Part shown: in pieces, positions 56,740-64,000 of the stretch | Layout: each line of letters opens with the position of its first letter | Position numbering within the stretch: the first letter of the stretch is position 1 | Assembly (NCBI RefSeq): GCF_002127265.1 | Contig: NZ_NFUU01000001.1 | Coordinates: 1,178,001-1,242,000, forward strand | Direction: 5' to 3' | Length of the DNA stretch: 64,000 bases | Source: Hydrogenophaga sp. IBVHS1 | GTDB lineage: Bacteria; Pseudomonadota; Gammaproteobacteria; Burkholderiales; Burkholderiaceae_C | Translations under genes and position numbers: made by a program | The notes under the pieces: generated by a model | What the model saw: only the letters and a program-made list of their open reading frames with translations | Told to the model about the DNA's origin: nothing | The model's database searches: none

Positions 56740-58611
56740 TCAAGCCTGGACGGGGGGGCGCTGAGCATCCAGCAGGGTCTTTTGCTTGTGGCTGAGTTCG
56801 TAAAGTCGCTCCATTCGTTCCGGATCGGAGGACGACAAGGCGCTGACCCGGGCAATTTCGGCTGCGATGGCATCCAGGTGGATCGAGATCGCCAGCCGGC
56901 GCAGATCCGACGCGCCCAGTTCTTCAATGTCGTAGGTCTGGCCGCTGGGCTGCATGTTGTCCAGCGCGATCAGCCGGTTGGCCAGCTCTGCGAACGGTTG
57001 CCCCTCAACACCTATCTGCAGCACAGCCCAGGGCTCTGCGCCGTGCTCATTGAATCGGGTGTCGATCCATGAAAAAAGGTCGCCATGGGGTGACTGGAGC
57101 TCGCAAAGCAGATGGTGGTCTTCGTTGGCCAGCAGATCCCAGGCTGAGGAGTTCCTGAGCGCGGCAAGGGCGATGTGCTCGGCCATTGCGATGGATTTGG
57201 GCTTGATGACCTGTCGGGCACCGCTGCCGTAAGCACGCTGCTTGTAGCGAGAGTCGGAACCCCGCGCGCCACGAAGAGGCGTCTTGCTGTCCCGGCTGGA
57301 GAGTCCCCAGAGATCCGGGAGGTCTCTGGCGTCCAGTTGCGCCCGCTCGGCCAGAACGCTCATGAGTTGGCGCTTGAGTGCGCCCTCGGGCAGGGCTTTC
57401 CACAGAGGTCCTGCCCCGACGATCATTCGGGATCGGCCCTCCATGGTCGCCATGTCGCATCCTTCAGCCGCCGCCTCCACCAGGAAGTCGCTCAGTGGCA
57501 CTGCCTGGCGGACAAATCTCGCGAACGCGTCCGTGCCATTGGCGCGAATGAAACTGTCCGGGTCGTGCTCGGTGGGCAGGAAGAGGAACTTCACGCTGCG
57601 CGTGTCGGTGGCCAGCGGCAGGGCGGCATCGAGCGCCTTGCGCGCGGCGCGCCGGCCAGCGCCATCACCATCGAAGCTGAAGACCACCGAATCGGTGAAG
57701 CGAAAGAGCTTCTGCACGTGGTCGGGCGTGCAGGCGGTGCCCAGCGTGGCCACCGCGTTGGCAAAGCCCAGCTGGGCGAGCGCCACCACGTCCATGTAGC
57801 CCTCGGTCACCAGCGCGTACCCGGCCACGCGAATGGCGGTGCGACCTTCGAACAGTCCGTAGAGCTCGCGGCCCTTGCTGAACACCGGGGTTTCAGGCGA
57901 GTTGAGGTACTTGGGCTCGCCCTTGTCGAGCACCCGCCCACCAAAGCCGATGCACTCGCCTTTGACATTGCGGATCGGGAACATGATGCGATCGCGGAAG
58001 CGGTCGTACCGTTTCGACAGGCCGTCGGCGCCTTTCTCGTCCTCGTGCTCGATGACCATGCCCGACTCCACCAGCAGCGGGTCCTGGTAGTCGGGGAACA
58101 CGCTGGCCAGAGAACGCCAGCCCTCCGGCGCGTACCCCAGGCCAAAGGTCTTGGCGATCTGCCCTGAGAGGCCACGGCCTTTGAGGTAGTCCACCGCGCG
58201 GGGCGACACCTTGAGTTGCTTTGCGTAGGCCTGCGCCGACTTTTCCAGCACGTCGGTGAGCGTGACCTGCTTCTGGCGTTGCTGGGCGGCGCGCTCGCGA
58301 TCCTGTGGCGAGGATTCTTCCTCGGGCACCTGCAGGCCGGTCTGCTGCGCCAGGTCCTTCACGGCTTCAATGAAGCTCATGCCGGCGTGCTCCATGAGGA
58401 AGCCGATGGCGTTGCCATTGGCTCCACAGCCGAAGCAGTGATAGAACTGTTTCGTGGGGCTGACGCTGAAGGAGGGTGACTTTTCGCCATGGAACGGGCA
58501 CAGGCCCATCAGGTTGGCGCCGCCCTTCTTGAGCTGCACGTAGCGACCCACCACGTCGACCACGTCCACGCGGTTGAGCAGTTCCTGAATGAAGGTCTGG
58601 GGGATCGCCAC
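56740..58611 (-). CDS. dnaG: DNA primase (DnaG)
   Basis: DnaG makes RNA primers for replication. The 623-residue protein has the zinc-binding CPFHGEKSPSFSVSPTKQF followed by CFGCG near the N-terminus, the TOPRIM core with VTEGYMDVVAL, and a C-terminal helicase-binding region. The GTG at 58611 (VAIPQTFIQELLNRVD) is chosen by homology; another GTG six codons upstream would add residues not seen in homologues. It precedes rpoD, the usual macromolecular synthesis order. Confidence 0.96.
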   Translation of the reverse strand: MAIPQTFIQELLNRVDVVDVVGRYVQLKKGGANLMGLCPFHGEKSPSFSVSPTKQFYHCFGCGANGNAIGFLMEHAGMSFIEAVKDLAQQTGLQVPEEESSPQDRERAAQQRQKQVTLTDVLEKSAQAYAKQLKVSPRAVDYLKGRGLSGQIAKTFGLGYAPEGWRSLASVFPDYQDPLLVESGMVIEHEDEKGADGLSKRYDRFRDRIMFPIRNVKGECIGFGGRVLDKGEPKYLNSPETPVFSKGRELYGLFEGRTAIRVAGYALVTEGYMDVVALAQLGFANAVATLGTACTPDHVQKLFRFTDSVVFSFDGDGAGRRAARKALDAALPLATDTRSVKFLFLPTEHDPDSFIRANGTDAFARFVRQAVPLSDFLVEAAAEGCDMATMEGRSRMIVGAGPLWKALPEGALKRQLMSVLAERAQLDARDLPDLWGLSSRDSKTPLRGARGSDSRYKQRAYGSGARQVIKPKSIAMAEHIALAALRNSSAWDLLANEDHHLLCELQSPHGDLFSWIDTRFNEHGAEPWAVLQIGVEGQPFAELANRLIALDNMQPSGQTYDIEELGASDLRRLAISIHLDAIAAEIARVSALSSSDPERMERLYELSHKQKTLLDAQRPPVQA

Positions 58612-58650
58612 CCGGGTATTCTGACCCACGCCCGGGTCTGGCCGGGCAAG

Positions 58651-60432
58651 CTAGTCGCCAGACACGATGCCCTCGCGGCGGGGATCGGCCCCGCCGAGCC
58701 AGTGGGTGCCCTGGCGCACCAGCGCTTGGGCGCCACTCGTCATCTCGATCTCCTGAACGGTGTGGCCCAGCCCCCGCAATGTCTGCACCGTGGCGGCGGG
58801 AAACCTGTTTTGTTCGAGCAGCAGCGGCCCGCCCAGGCTCCCGAAGTTCGGCAGATCCAGCGCGGCCTGCGGGTGCAGACCCCACTGCAACACGCCGTGC
58901 AGCGCCTTGGCCGTGTAGTGAATGATGAGTGCGCCACCCGGGCTGCCGGTGCTCATGAGCAGTTCGCCGCTGGAGCGGTCGAACACCAGCGTGGGCGCCA
59001 TCGACGAGCGCGGTCGCTTGCCGGGCTCGACCCGGTTGGCCACGGACAACCCGCCCGCGTCGCGCGGCGTGAAGCTGAAATCGGTGAGCTGGTTGTTGAG
59101 CAGAAAACCGCCGGGGCGCGAGGGATCCGTGGTCACCATGCGGCGCGCGCCAAAACCCGCTTCGATGGTGGTGGTCATGGCCACCGCACGGCCCTGGGCA
59201 TCGACGATGCTGATGTGGCTGGTGCCGTACTCGGGTTGCGCGGGCATCGGGGCGTAAGACACCCGCTGGCCAGCCGGCTCACCAGCCGGCAACTGCTCGG
59301 CACGGCGTGGGCCCATGAGCCGTGCGCGCTCGTCCAGATAGCGCGGTTCAAGCAGGCTGTTCCAGCGGCCGCCCGGTGCGGTGACGAAATCGGGGTCTGC
59401 CACGTAACGGGCCCGATCGGCGAATGCCAGCCGGGACGCCTCTGTGTAGGCGTGCAGCCAGTTCGCTGCGGGCAGACCGGCCTGCAACGGCGCCGTGGCC
59501 TGCGGTGAGCGGGCCAGCAGGCCAAGGATCTGACCGACTGCAAGGCCACCCGAGCTGGGTGGCGGGAAGCCGCAAATGCGCAGCGCGCGGCCGCCCGCCT
59601 GATGGTCGTGGCACAGGGCTTCGCGCTCCCTCGGCTGGTAGCGTTTCAGGTCTTCGGCATTCAGGCTGCCGGGCAGTGGCGGGCGCTGCACGGCGGCCAC
59701 GATGGCTTGCGCCACCGGGCCTTCATGCAGGGCGATGGGGCCGATCGTTGCGACGTTGCGCAGCACCTGCGCGAGCTCCGGATTGCGCAGCAAGTGGCCC
59801 ACGGGATGCGCTGAACCATCGGCGCGGTAGAAGAGGGCACGCGCCGCGGCGTCATCGCGCAGCGCTGCGTCGGCCGTGAGCAAGGCGTGCAGACGAGCGC
59901 TTACAGGAAAGCCCCGTTCCGCGAGTTCAATGGCGGGCTGGAACAACCGCGCCCAGGGCAGGCGCCCATGCTGGCGATGCGCCAGCGCCAGCATCAGGAG
60001 CGTTCCCGGCACGCCGACCGATCGCCCACTGGTGACGGCGGTGTTGAAGGGCAGGGGCTGGCCCTGCGCGTCGAGGAAGAGGGATTCGGAAGCGCTGGCC
60101 GGCGCCGTCTCGCGGCCATCGAAAGCCTGAACGCGCTGGCCGTCAAAATGCAACAGGAAAGCACCGCCGCCGATGCCGCTGGACTGCGGCTCCACCAGCG
60201 TCAACACCATCTGCACCGCGATCGCCGCGTCCACGGCGCTGCCGCCTTCACGCAAGATGCGCGCGCCGGCCTTGGTGGCCAGCGGGTTGGCGGCGGCCAC
60301 AGCCTGGCGCTGGAAGGTCCAGCCGGGTTTGGCGGTGAGGCCTGAAGAAGCTTCAGGCTGCGCAGGCGGCGGAAGTGTCGGCGCGCAGGCGCCGAGCAAC
60401 ACCAGGGAAGCGATGGCAGCCAGTCGCTTCAT
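58651..60432 (-). CDS. ggt: Gamma-glutamyltransferase lipoprotein
   Basis: It cleaves the gamma-glutamyl bond of glutathione and related compounds, outside the cytoplasm. The 593-residue precursor has a lipobox (LLGAC, Cys16) and the nucleophilic Thr404 in EYGTSHISIV, where self-cleavage makes the small subunit; SSGIGGGAFLLHF and STGSPGGA are also typical. The ATG at 60432 is chosen because it begins the signal. It lies 13 bp after the SDR gene. Confidence 0.92.
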   Translation of the reverse strand: MKRLAAIASLVLLGACAPTLPPPAQPEASSGLTAKPGWTFQRQAVAAANPLATKAGARILREGGSAVDAAIAVQMVLTLVEPQSSGIGGGAFLLHFDGQRVQAFDGRETAPASASESLFLDAQGQPLPFNTAVTSGRSVGVPGTLLMLALAHRQHGRLPWARLFQPAIELAERGFPVSARLHALLTADAALRDDAAARALFYRADGSAHPVGHLLRNPELAQVLRNVATIGPIALHEGPVAQAIVAAVQRPPLPGSLNAEDLKRYQPREREALCHDHQAGGRALRICGFPPPSSGGLAVGQILGLLARSPQATAPLQAGLPAANWLHAYTEASRLAFADRARYVADPDFVTAPGGRWNSLLEPRYLDERARLMGPRRAEQLPAGEPAGQRVSYAPMPAQPEYGTSHISIVDAQGRAVAMTTTIEAGFGARRMVTTDPSRPGGFLLNNQLTDFSFTPRDAGGLSVANRVEPGKRPRSSMAPTLVFDRSSGELLMSTGSPGGALIIHYTAKALHGVLQWGLHPQAALDLPNFGSLGGPLLLEQNRFPAATVQTLRGLGHTVQEIEMTSGAQALVRQGTHWLGGADPRREGIVSGD

Positions 60433-60445
60433 GGCAGTGGCACGC

Positions 60446-61204
60446 TTACTTCGGGGCCAGGCGAATCGCGCCATCGAGGCGGATCACCTCGCCATTCAGC
60501 ATGTCGTTCTCGAAGATGTGCCGGGCCAGTTTGGCGTAGTCCTCGGGCGTGCCCAGGCGGCTCGGGAAGGGCACCCCCGCGGCCAGTGCGTCCTGCACTT
60601 CTTTGGGCATGCCAAACAGCATGGGCGTACCGAAGATGCCGGGCGCGATCGTCATGTTGCGGATGCCGTTGCGCGAAAGGTCGCGCGCAATGGGCAGTGT
60701 CATGCCCACGATGCCGCCCTTGGAAGCGGCGTAGGCAGCCTGGCCGATCTGGCCGTCGTAGGCCGCCACACTGGCGGTGGAGATCATCACGCCGCGCTCG
60801 CCCGTGGACTCGGGTTCGTTCTTGCTCATGGCTTCGGCGGCCAGGCGGATCATGTTGAAGCTGCCGACCAGGTTGACCATGATGGTCTTGGTGTAGACGC
60901 CGAGGTTGTGCGCGCCGTTCTTGCCCACGGTTTTCTCGGCCGGCGCAATGCCCGCGCAGTTCACCAGGCCCATGAGCTTGCCCATGGAAACCGCCTGGGC
61001 CACCACGGCCTGGCCATCGGCCTCGCTGCTCACGTCGCACTTCACGAAAGCGCCGCCAATTTCCCTGGCCACCGCTTCGCCTTTTTCAGCCTGCATGTCG
61101 GCAATCACCACCTTGCCGCCGTTGGCGGCGAGCATGCGCGCCGTGCCTTCGCCCAGACCCGACGCGCCGCCGGTGACGATGAATACCTTGCCTTGAATGT
61201 CCAT
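60446..61204 (-). CDS. SDR 3-hydroxyacyl-CoA dehydrogenase-like protein (HSD10 group)
   Basis: The 252-residue protein has [19 protein letters not shown] and the YAASK catalytic pair, and C-terminal [14 protein letters not shown]. It is a paralogue of the SDR at 21912-22676 and likely acts on 3-hydroxyacyl-CoA in fatty- or branched-chain acid oxidation. The ATG at 61204 with AGGAG upstream is chosen. The palindrome at 61237-61252 lies in its promoter. Confidence 0.88.
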   Translation of the reverse strand: MDIQGKVFIVTGGASGLGEGTARMLAANGGKVVIADMQAEKGEAVAREIGGAFVKCDVSSEADGQAVVAQAVSMGKLMGLVNCAGIAPAEKTVGKNGAHNLGVYTKTIMVNLVGSFNMIRLAAEAMSKNEPESTGERGVMISTASVAAYDGQIGQAAYAASKGGIVGMTLPIARDLSRNGIRNMTIAPGIFGTPMLFGMPKEVQDALAAGVPFPSRLGTPEDYAKLARHIFENDMLNGEVIRLDGAIRLAPK

Positions 61205-61236
61205 GAGGTGCTCCTGTGAGGGGGATTGATATGACG

Positions 61237-61252
61237 TTGACGTAAACGTCAA
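61237..61252. promoter_or_regulatory. TTGACGT-AA-ACGTCAA operator before the SDR gene
   Basis: A perfect palindrome with 7-bp arms (61237-61243 and 61246-61252) and two-base centre lies 33 bp upstream of the SDR start, with a further ACGTCA half-site next to it on the minus strand. Such ACGT-centred dyads are bound by TetR- or MerR-type regulators of fatty- and branched-chain acid oxidation in proteobacteria; the regulator is not in the window. Confidence 0.6.
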
Positions 61253-61341
61253 TTCAGCGCGGATTATGCGACATGGGCGCGTCACGGCGTTGTCACATGA
61301 GGCCTCTAGCCTCGTTGCTTTGCCCTCACATTTGAATCGCC

Positions 61342-62238
61342 ATGCTCGACAACGCAGACGACCTGATGCGCCGCATCCACGCCGACCTGATGGACGGCTT
61401 CGACGAAGAGCTCGAGATGGAGCTGGAGGACCGTGAAACCGATGCGGGCGACGCGTCGCAGGCAAAAGAAGCACGCCGCGTCTATTTCCGCGAGCTGTTT
61501 CGCCTTCAGGCCGAACTCGTGAAGCTGCAGGACTGGGTGGTGGCCACCGGGCACAAGGTGGTGATTCTGTTCGAGGGCCGCGACGCGGCGGGCAAAGGCG
61601 GCGCCATCAAGCGCATCACCCAGCGCCTGAATCCGCGCGTGTGCCGTGTGGCGGCACTGCCGGCACCCAACGACCGCGAGCGCACGCAGTGGTATTTCCA
61701 GCGCTACGCCGCGCACTTGCCAGCGGCCGGCGAAATGGTGCTGTTCGATCGCAGCTGGTACAACCGCGCTGGTGTTGAACGCGTCATGGGTTTCTGCACC
61801 GATGAGCAATACGAAGAATTCTTCCGCTCCGTGCCCGAATTCGAACGCATGCTGGTGCGCTCAGGCATCCAGCTTGTCAAGTACTGGTTCTCCATCTCGG
61901 ACGAAGAGCAACACCTGCGTTTCCTCGGGCGCATTCACGACCCGCTAAAACAATGGAAGCTCAGCCCCATGGACCTGGAAAGCCGGCGCCGCTGGGAGCT
62001 CTACACACAGGCCAAGGAAGTGATGCTGGAGCGCACCCACATCCCCGAATCACCCTGGTGGGTGGTGCAGGCCGACGACAAGAAAAAGGCCAGGCTGAAC
62101 TGCATCCACCACCTGCTCCAGCAGATGCCCTACGGCGAAGTGGAAAAGGCGACGATCACGCTTCCAGAACGCGTGCGCCACGAAGGCTATCGCCGGCATC
62201 AAGTCCCCGGCGAAATCCACGTACCGCAAGTCTATTGA
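61342..62238 (+). CDS. ppk2: Polyphosphate kinase 2 (PPK2)
   Basis: PPK2 uses polyphosphate to phosphorylate nucleotides (GDP/ADP or NMPs, depending on class). The 298-residue protein has Walker [12 protein letters not shown] (residues 78-88), the Walker B-like [11 protein letters not shown] and the [12 protein letters not shown] segment. This single-domain length and motif set match class I PPK2, which makes NTPs from NDPs. It stands alone in plus direction, divergent from the SDR gene. Confidence 0.94.
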   Translation: MLDNADDLMRRIHADLMDGFDEELEMELEDRETDAGDASQAKEARRVYFRELFRLQAELVKLQDWVVATGHKVVILFEGRDAAGKGGAIKRITQRLNPRVCRVAALPAPNDRERTQWYFQRYAAHLPAAGEMVLFDRSWYNRAGVERVMGFCTDEQYEEFFRSVPEFERMLVRSGIQLVKYWFSISDEEQHLRFLGRIHDPLKQWKLSPMDLESRRRWELYTQAKEVMLERTHIPESPWWVVQADDKKKARLNCIHHLLQQMPYGEVEKATITLPERVRHEGYRRHQVPGEIHVPQVY

Positions 62239-62248
62239 GACGCAAAAA

Positions 62249-62274
62249 CCAGGGCCCGCAACAGCGGGCCCTGG
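62249..62274 (-). terminator. Intrinsic terminator after the iron-binding protein gene
   Basis: CCAGGGCCCGC (62249-62259) and GCGGGCCCTGG (62264-62274) form an 11-bp stem around AACA, with an A5 run (62244-62248) that reads as a T-run on the minus strand. It therefore ends the minus-strand message; a T-run is missing on the plus strand, but the hairpin may also affect the ppk2 message. Confidence 0.8.
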
Positions 62275-62292
62275 TCATCCAGAAATGCCGCG

Positions 62293-62352
62293 GAACTGGC
62301 TTCGCCAGGCCGCAGGCATTGCCCCCTTGAGGGGGACGAAGCGCGGCGGGGG
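62293..62352. repeat. GC-rich palindromic intergenic element (copy 2)
   Basis: The stretch includes CCCCCTTGAGGGGG (62322-62335), then GACGAAGCGCGGCGGGGGT up to two bases before the binding-protein stop codon. The order C-run, AGGGGGA, GCG, GGCG, G-run matches the element between livJ and livH (20222-20300), although the inner part differs. Confidence 0.5.
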
Positions 62353-62354
62353 TG

Positions 62355-63404
62355 TTACTTGTACCCCACGCGGTCCAGCATCTGCTGCACCTTGGTCATG
62401 TTCTTGGCGACCACGCCCAGCGGCACGGTTTCGGCCTTGAAGTTGTCGCCACCCATGGTCTTGATGGCCGGGTTGTCGATCTTCAAACCCTTCACGGCAG
62501 GGAACTCGTTGTTGCCGTTGGCAAAGTAGTCCTGTGCAAACGGGCTCGACAGGAACTCCATGAACTGAACCGCGTTGTCGCGGTTCTTCGCGTACCTGGC
62601 CACGGCCGCGCCGGCGATGTTCACATGCGTGCCGCTGGTGCCCTGGTTCGGAAAGGACACGCGCACTTTGCTCATCACGGCCTGATCTTCCGGCTTGGTG
62701 GACTTGATGATCCGCGCCACGTAGTAGGTGTTGGTCAGCGCCACGCCGCATTCACCCGAGGCCACGCCCTTGATCTGATCGGTATCTCCGCCCTTGGGTG
62801 CGCGGGCCATGTTGTCCACCACACCCTTGAGCCAGGCCTCACCCTTCTGGTCGCCCAGGCGTTCCACCACGGTGGCGAACAGGGAAAGGTTGTAGGGGTG
62901 CGAGCCCGAACGCGTGCACACCATGCCCTTGAGCTTGGGGTCGGCCAGCTGCTCGTAGGTGGCCACGTCTTCGGCCTTCACACGGGCCGGGTCGTACACG
63001 ATCACACGTGCGCGGGTGGAAAATCCGGTCCAGGTCACGCCCTCGGCGGTGGCCGTGGCGCGCAGGTTGGCGGGAATGGCGGCGTCGAGCTTGGCCGACT
63101 TGATCGGCTGAAACAGGCCTTGAGCGTCGGCGGAAGCCAGGCGGGCAGCGTCCACGAGCAGGATCACGTCGGCCGGGGAGGCGGCACCTTCCGCGCGCAG
63201 GCGCGCCACAATGCCCGCGTCGTCTGCATCCACGCGGTTGATCTTGATGCCCGTGGTGCGCGTGAAGGTGTCGTACATCGCCTCGTCGGTCTGGTAGTGC
63301 CGCGCCGAGTAGAGATTGAGCACCTTGTCCTGTGCCTGGGCGGGAGCACCCAGCGCGGCTGCGGCGGCAATTGCCAGCATCGAGAACCTGGAAAACGAAG
63401 TCAT
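62355..63404 (-). CDS. Fe(III) ABC transporter substrate-binding protein (FbpA/FutA-like)
   Basis: The 349-residue periplasmic protein has a signal peptide (ending GAPAQAQ) and the iron-binding protein fold: VLNLYSARHYQTDEAMYDTF supplies N-terminal tyrosine/histidine ligands, and the adjacent tyrosines in TNTYYVARI are the expected metal ligands. It binds ferric iron in the periplasm for an ABC importer whose membrane parts are not here. The ATG at 63404 with GGA upstream is chosen; a terminator follows. Confidence 0.9.
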   Translation of the reverse strand: MTSFSRFSMLAIAAAAALGAPAQAQDKVLNLYSARHYQTDEAMYDTFTRTTGIKINRVDADDAGIVARLRAEGAASPADVILLVDAARLASADAQGLFQPIKSAKLDAAIPANLRATATAEGVTWTGFSTRARVIVYDPARVKAEDVATYEQLADPKLKGMVCTRSGSHPYNLSLFATVVERLGDQKGEAWLKGVVDNMARAPKGGDTDQIKGVASGECGVALTNTYYVARIIKSTKPEDQAVMSKVRVSFPNQGTSGTHVNIAGAAVARYAKNRDNAVQFMEFLSSPFAQDYFANGNNEFPAVKGLKIDNPAIKTMGGDNFKAETVPLGVVAKNMTKVQQMLDRVGYK

Positions 63405-63444
63405 GGCTGTCCTTTTTGAATGAATTTGCAAGCGGCGTGGGAAT

Positions 63445-63473
63445 TTGAACGGTCGATTTTTAGACCGTATACC
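63445..63473 (+). promoter_or_regulatory. Candidate promoter of the patatin gene with spacer dyad
   Basis: TTGAAC (63445-63450) and TATACC (63468-63473) are 17 bp apart. The dyad ACGGTC (63449-63454) and GACCGT (63463-63468), with an 8-bp centre, lies between and partly over the hexamers and could be an operator. Confidence 0.5.
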
Positions 63474-63512
63474 GAGGGGATAATCCAGTCCAAGATGCTA
63501 ACAGAAACGCGA

Positions 63513-64000
63513 ATGGTTCTTAATAAGACCCTGATCCTCAGAAGCCTGATTGCTGCCGTGGTGCTGATGGTGGGATGTTCCAGCACACCGCCGCGCCCGC
63601 CCGAGGCTCCCACCGTGACGCCGTCGCCCGTGCCGCCGGAGGTGGTGACCCGCGCGCCGCGCCTGGGTCTTGCTCTGGGCGGTGGCGCGGCGCGCGGCTT
63701 TGCCCATGTGGGCGTGATTCAGGTGCTGGAGCAAAACGGCATTCGGCCCGACGTGGTGGTGGGCACATCGGCCGGCAGCCTGGTGGCCGCCCTCTACGCC
63801 AGTGGCAAGACCGCCGCGCAACTCGAAACTGCGGCGCTGGGCATGGAGGAGGCGACGTTGACCGACTGGGCGCTGCCCATCATGGGGCGCGGCCTGTTGA
63901 GGGGTGAGGCGCTCGCACGCTACGTGCGCAAGGAGGTCGACGGCAAGCTGCTGGAGAACATGTCGCTGCCCCTTGGCGTGCTGGCCACCGACCTGTCGAC
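63513..64000 (+). CDS. Patatin-like phospholipase lipoprotein (C-terminus outside window)
   Basis: The first 162 codons are present and the frame is open to the edge. A signal with lipobox (LMVGC, Cys22) and a Pro-rich linker lead to the patatin domain with the oxyanion loop [16 protein letters not shown] and the nucleophile GTSAG; the catalytic Asp would lie beyond the window. Such RssA-like lipases act on phospholipids at the membrane. An upstream in-frame ATG at 63495 is an alternative start. Confidence 0.85.
   Translation, partial: MVLNKTLILRSLIAAVVLMVGCSSTPPRPPEAPTVTPSPVPPEVVTRAPRLGLALGGGAARGFAHVGVIQVLEQNGIRPDVVVGTSAGSLVAALYASGKTAAQLETAALGMEEATLTDWALPIMGRGLLRGEALARYVRKEVDGKLLENMSLPLGVLATDLS

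Overview
The window is GC-rich, densely coded DNA of a betaproteobacterium, most likely a member of the Comamonadaceae (Hydrogenophaga/Acidovorax-like). This rests on the Lys/Ala-rich N-terminal extension of RpoD, the grpE-dnaK-dnaJ order without hrcA, the abundance of Bug/TctC and TRAP solute-binding proteins, and a protocatechuate 4,5-cleavage operon of the Comamonas/Delftia kind. It looks chromosomal: rpoD, dnaG and the heat-shock genes are present, and I saw no insertion sequence, phage, CRISPR array, rRNA or tRNA gene.

Layout. 0-6.2 kb: a partial glutathione S-transferase divergent from a WYL regulator, a lytic transglycosylase, a beta-CASP metallohydrolase, a GrpB-family protein, two small envelope proteins and a YefM/ParE-like toxin-antitoxin pair. 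6.2-12.6 kb: dnaJ, dnaK and grpE with sigma-32-type promoters, an HxlR regulator, and an SbtA-type permease divergent from a LysR regulator. 12.6-26.6 kb (minus strand): a long operon for hydroxycinnamate (ferulate-type) catabolism. In transcription order it is hydratase, feruloyl-CoA synthetase, thiolase, SDR dehydrogenase, thioesterase, Liv-type ABC transporter (livJ, livH, fused livMG, livF), tannase/feruloyl esterase, acyl-CoA dehydrogenase and, last, a MarR regulator. 26.7-30.5 kb (plus strand): an amidohydrolase, a second CoA ligase and a TRAP binding protein. 30.5-34.7 kb: a MetE-like methyltransferase divergent from vanA-vanR-vanB. 34.8-38.7 kb: a second, nearly identical TRAP binding protein, dctQ, dctM and a TctC protein. 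38.7-46.5 kb: a LysR regulator divergent from the 4,5-cleavage operon (ModA-like protein, ligJ, ligK, ligI, ligA, ligB, ligC, aldo-keto reductase). 46.5-49.5 kb: a ureide operon (uraD, tctC, uraH) and its LysR. 49.5-52.4 kb: a Spy-like protein, an unknown small protein and a two-component system. 52.4-54.0 kb: an uncharacterised HTH/DUF429-like pair. 54-64 kb: rpoD, dnaG, gamma-glutamyltransferase, an SDR, PPK2, an iron-binding protein and a partial patatin.

How the genes fit together: the 12.6-46.5 kb block reads as one route from lignin-type phenylpropanoids to central metabolism. Esters are cleaved by the tannase-like esterase, and acids are imported by the ABC, TRAP and TctC systems. The side chain is activated to a CoA thioester and shortened by a beta-oxidation-like set of enzymes. 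Vanillate is demethylated by VanAB, and protocatechuate is opened and degraded by LigABCIJK to pyruvate and oxaloacetate. No vanillin dehydrogenase lies in the window, which fits a beta-oxidative rather than a retro-aldol side-chain route. Substrates are inferred from family membership and context.

Candidate regulatory sites were found by eye: a 19-bp palindrome on the -10 of the amidohydrolase promoter, paired TTCTGTAT sites between the MetE-like gene and vanA, an operator in the toxin-antitoxin promoter, and a repeat array before the HTH/DUF429-like pair. The last pair is the best candidate for an undescribed system.
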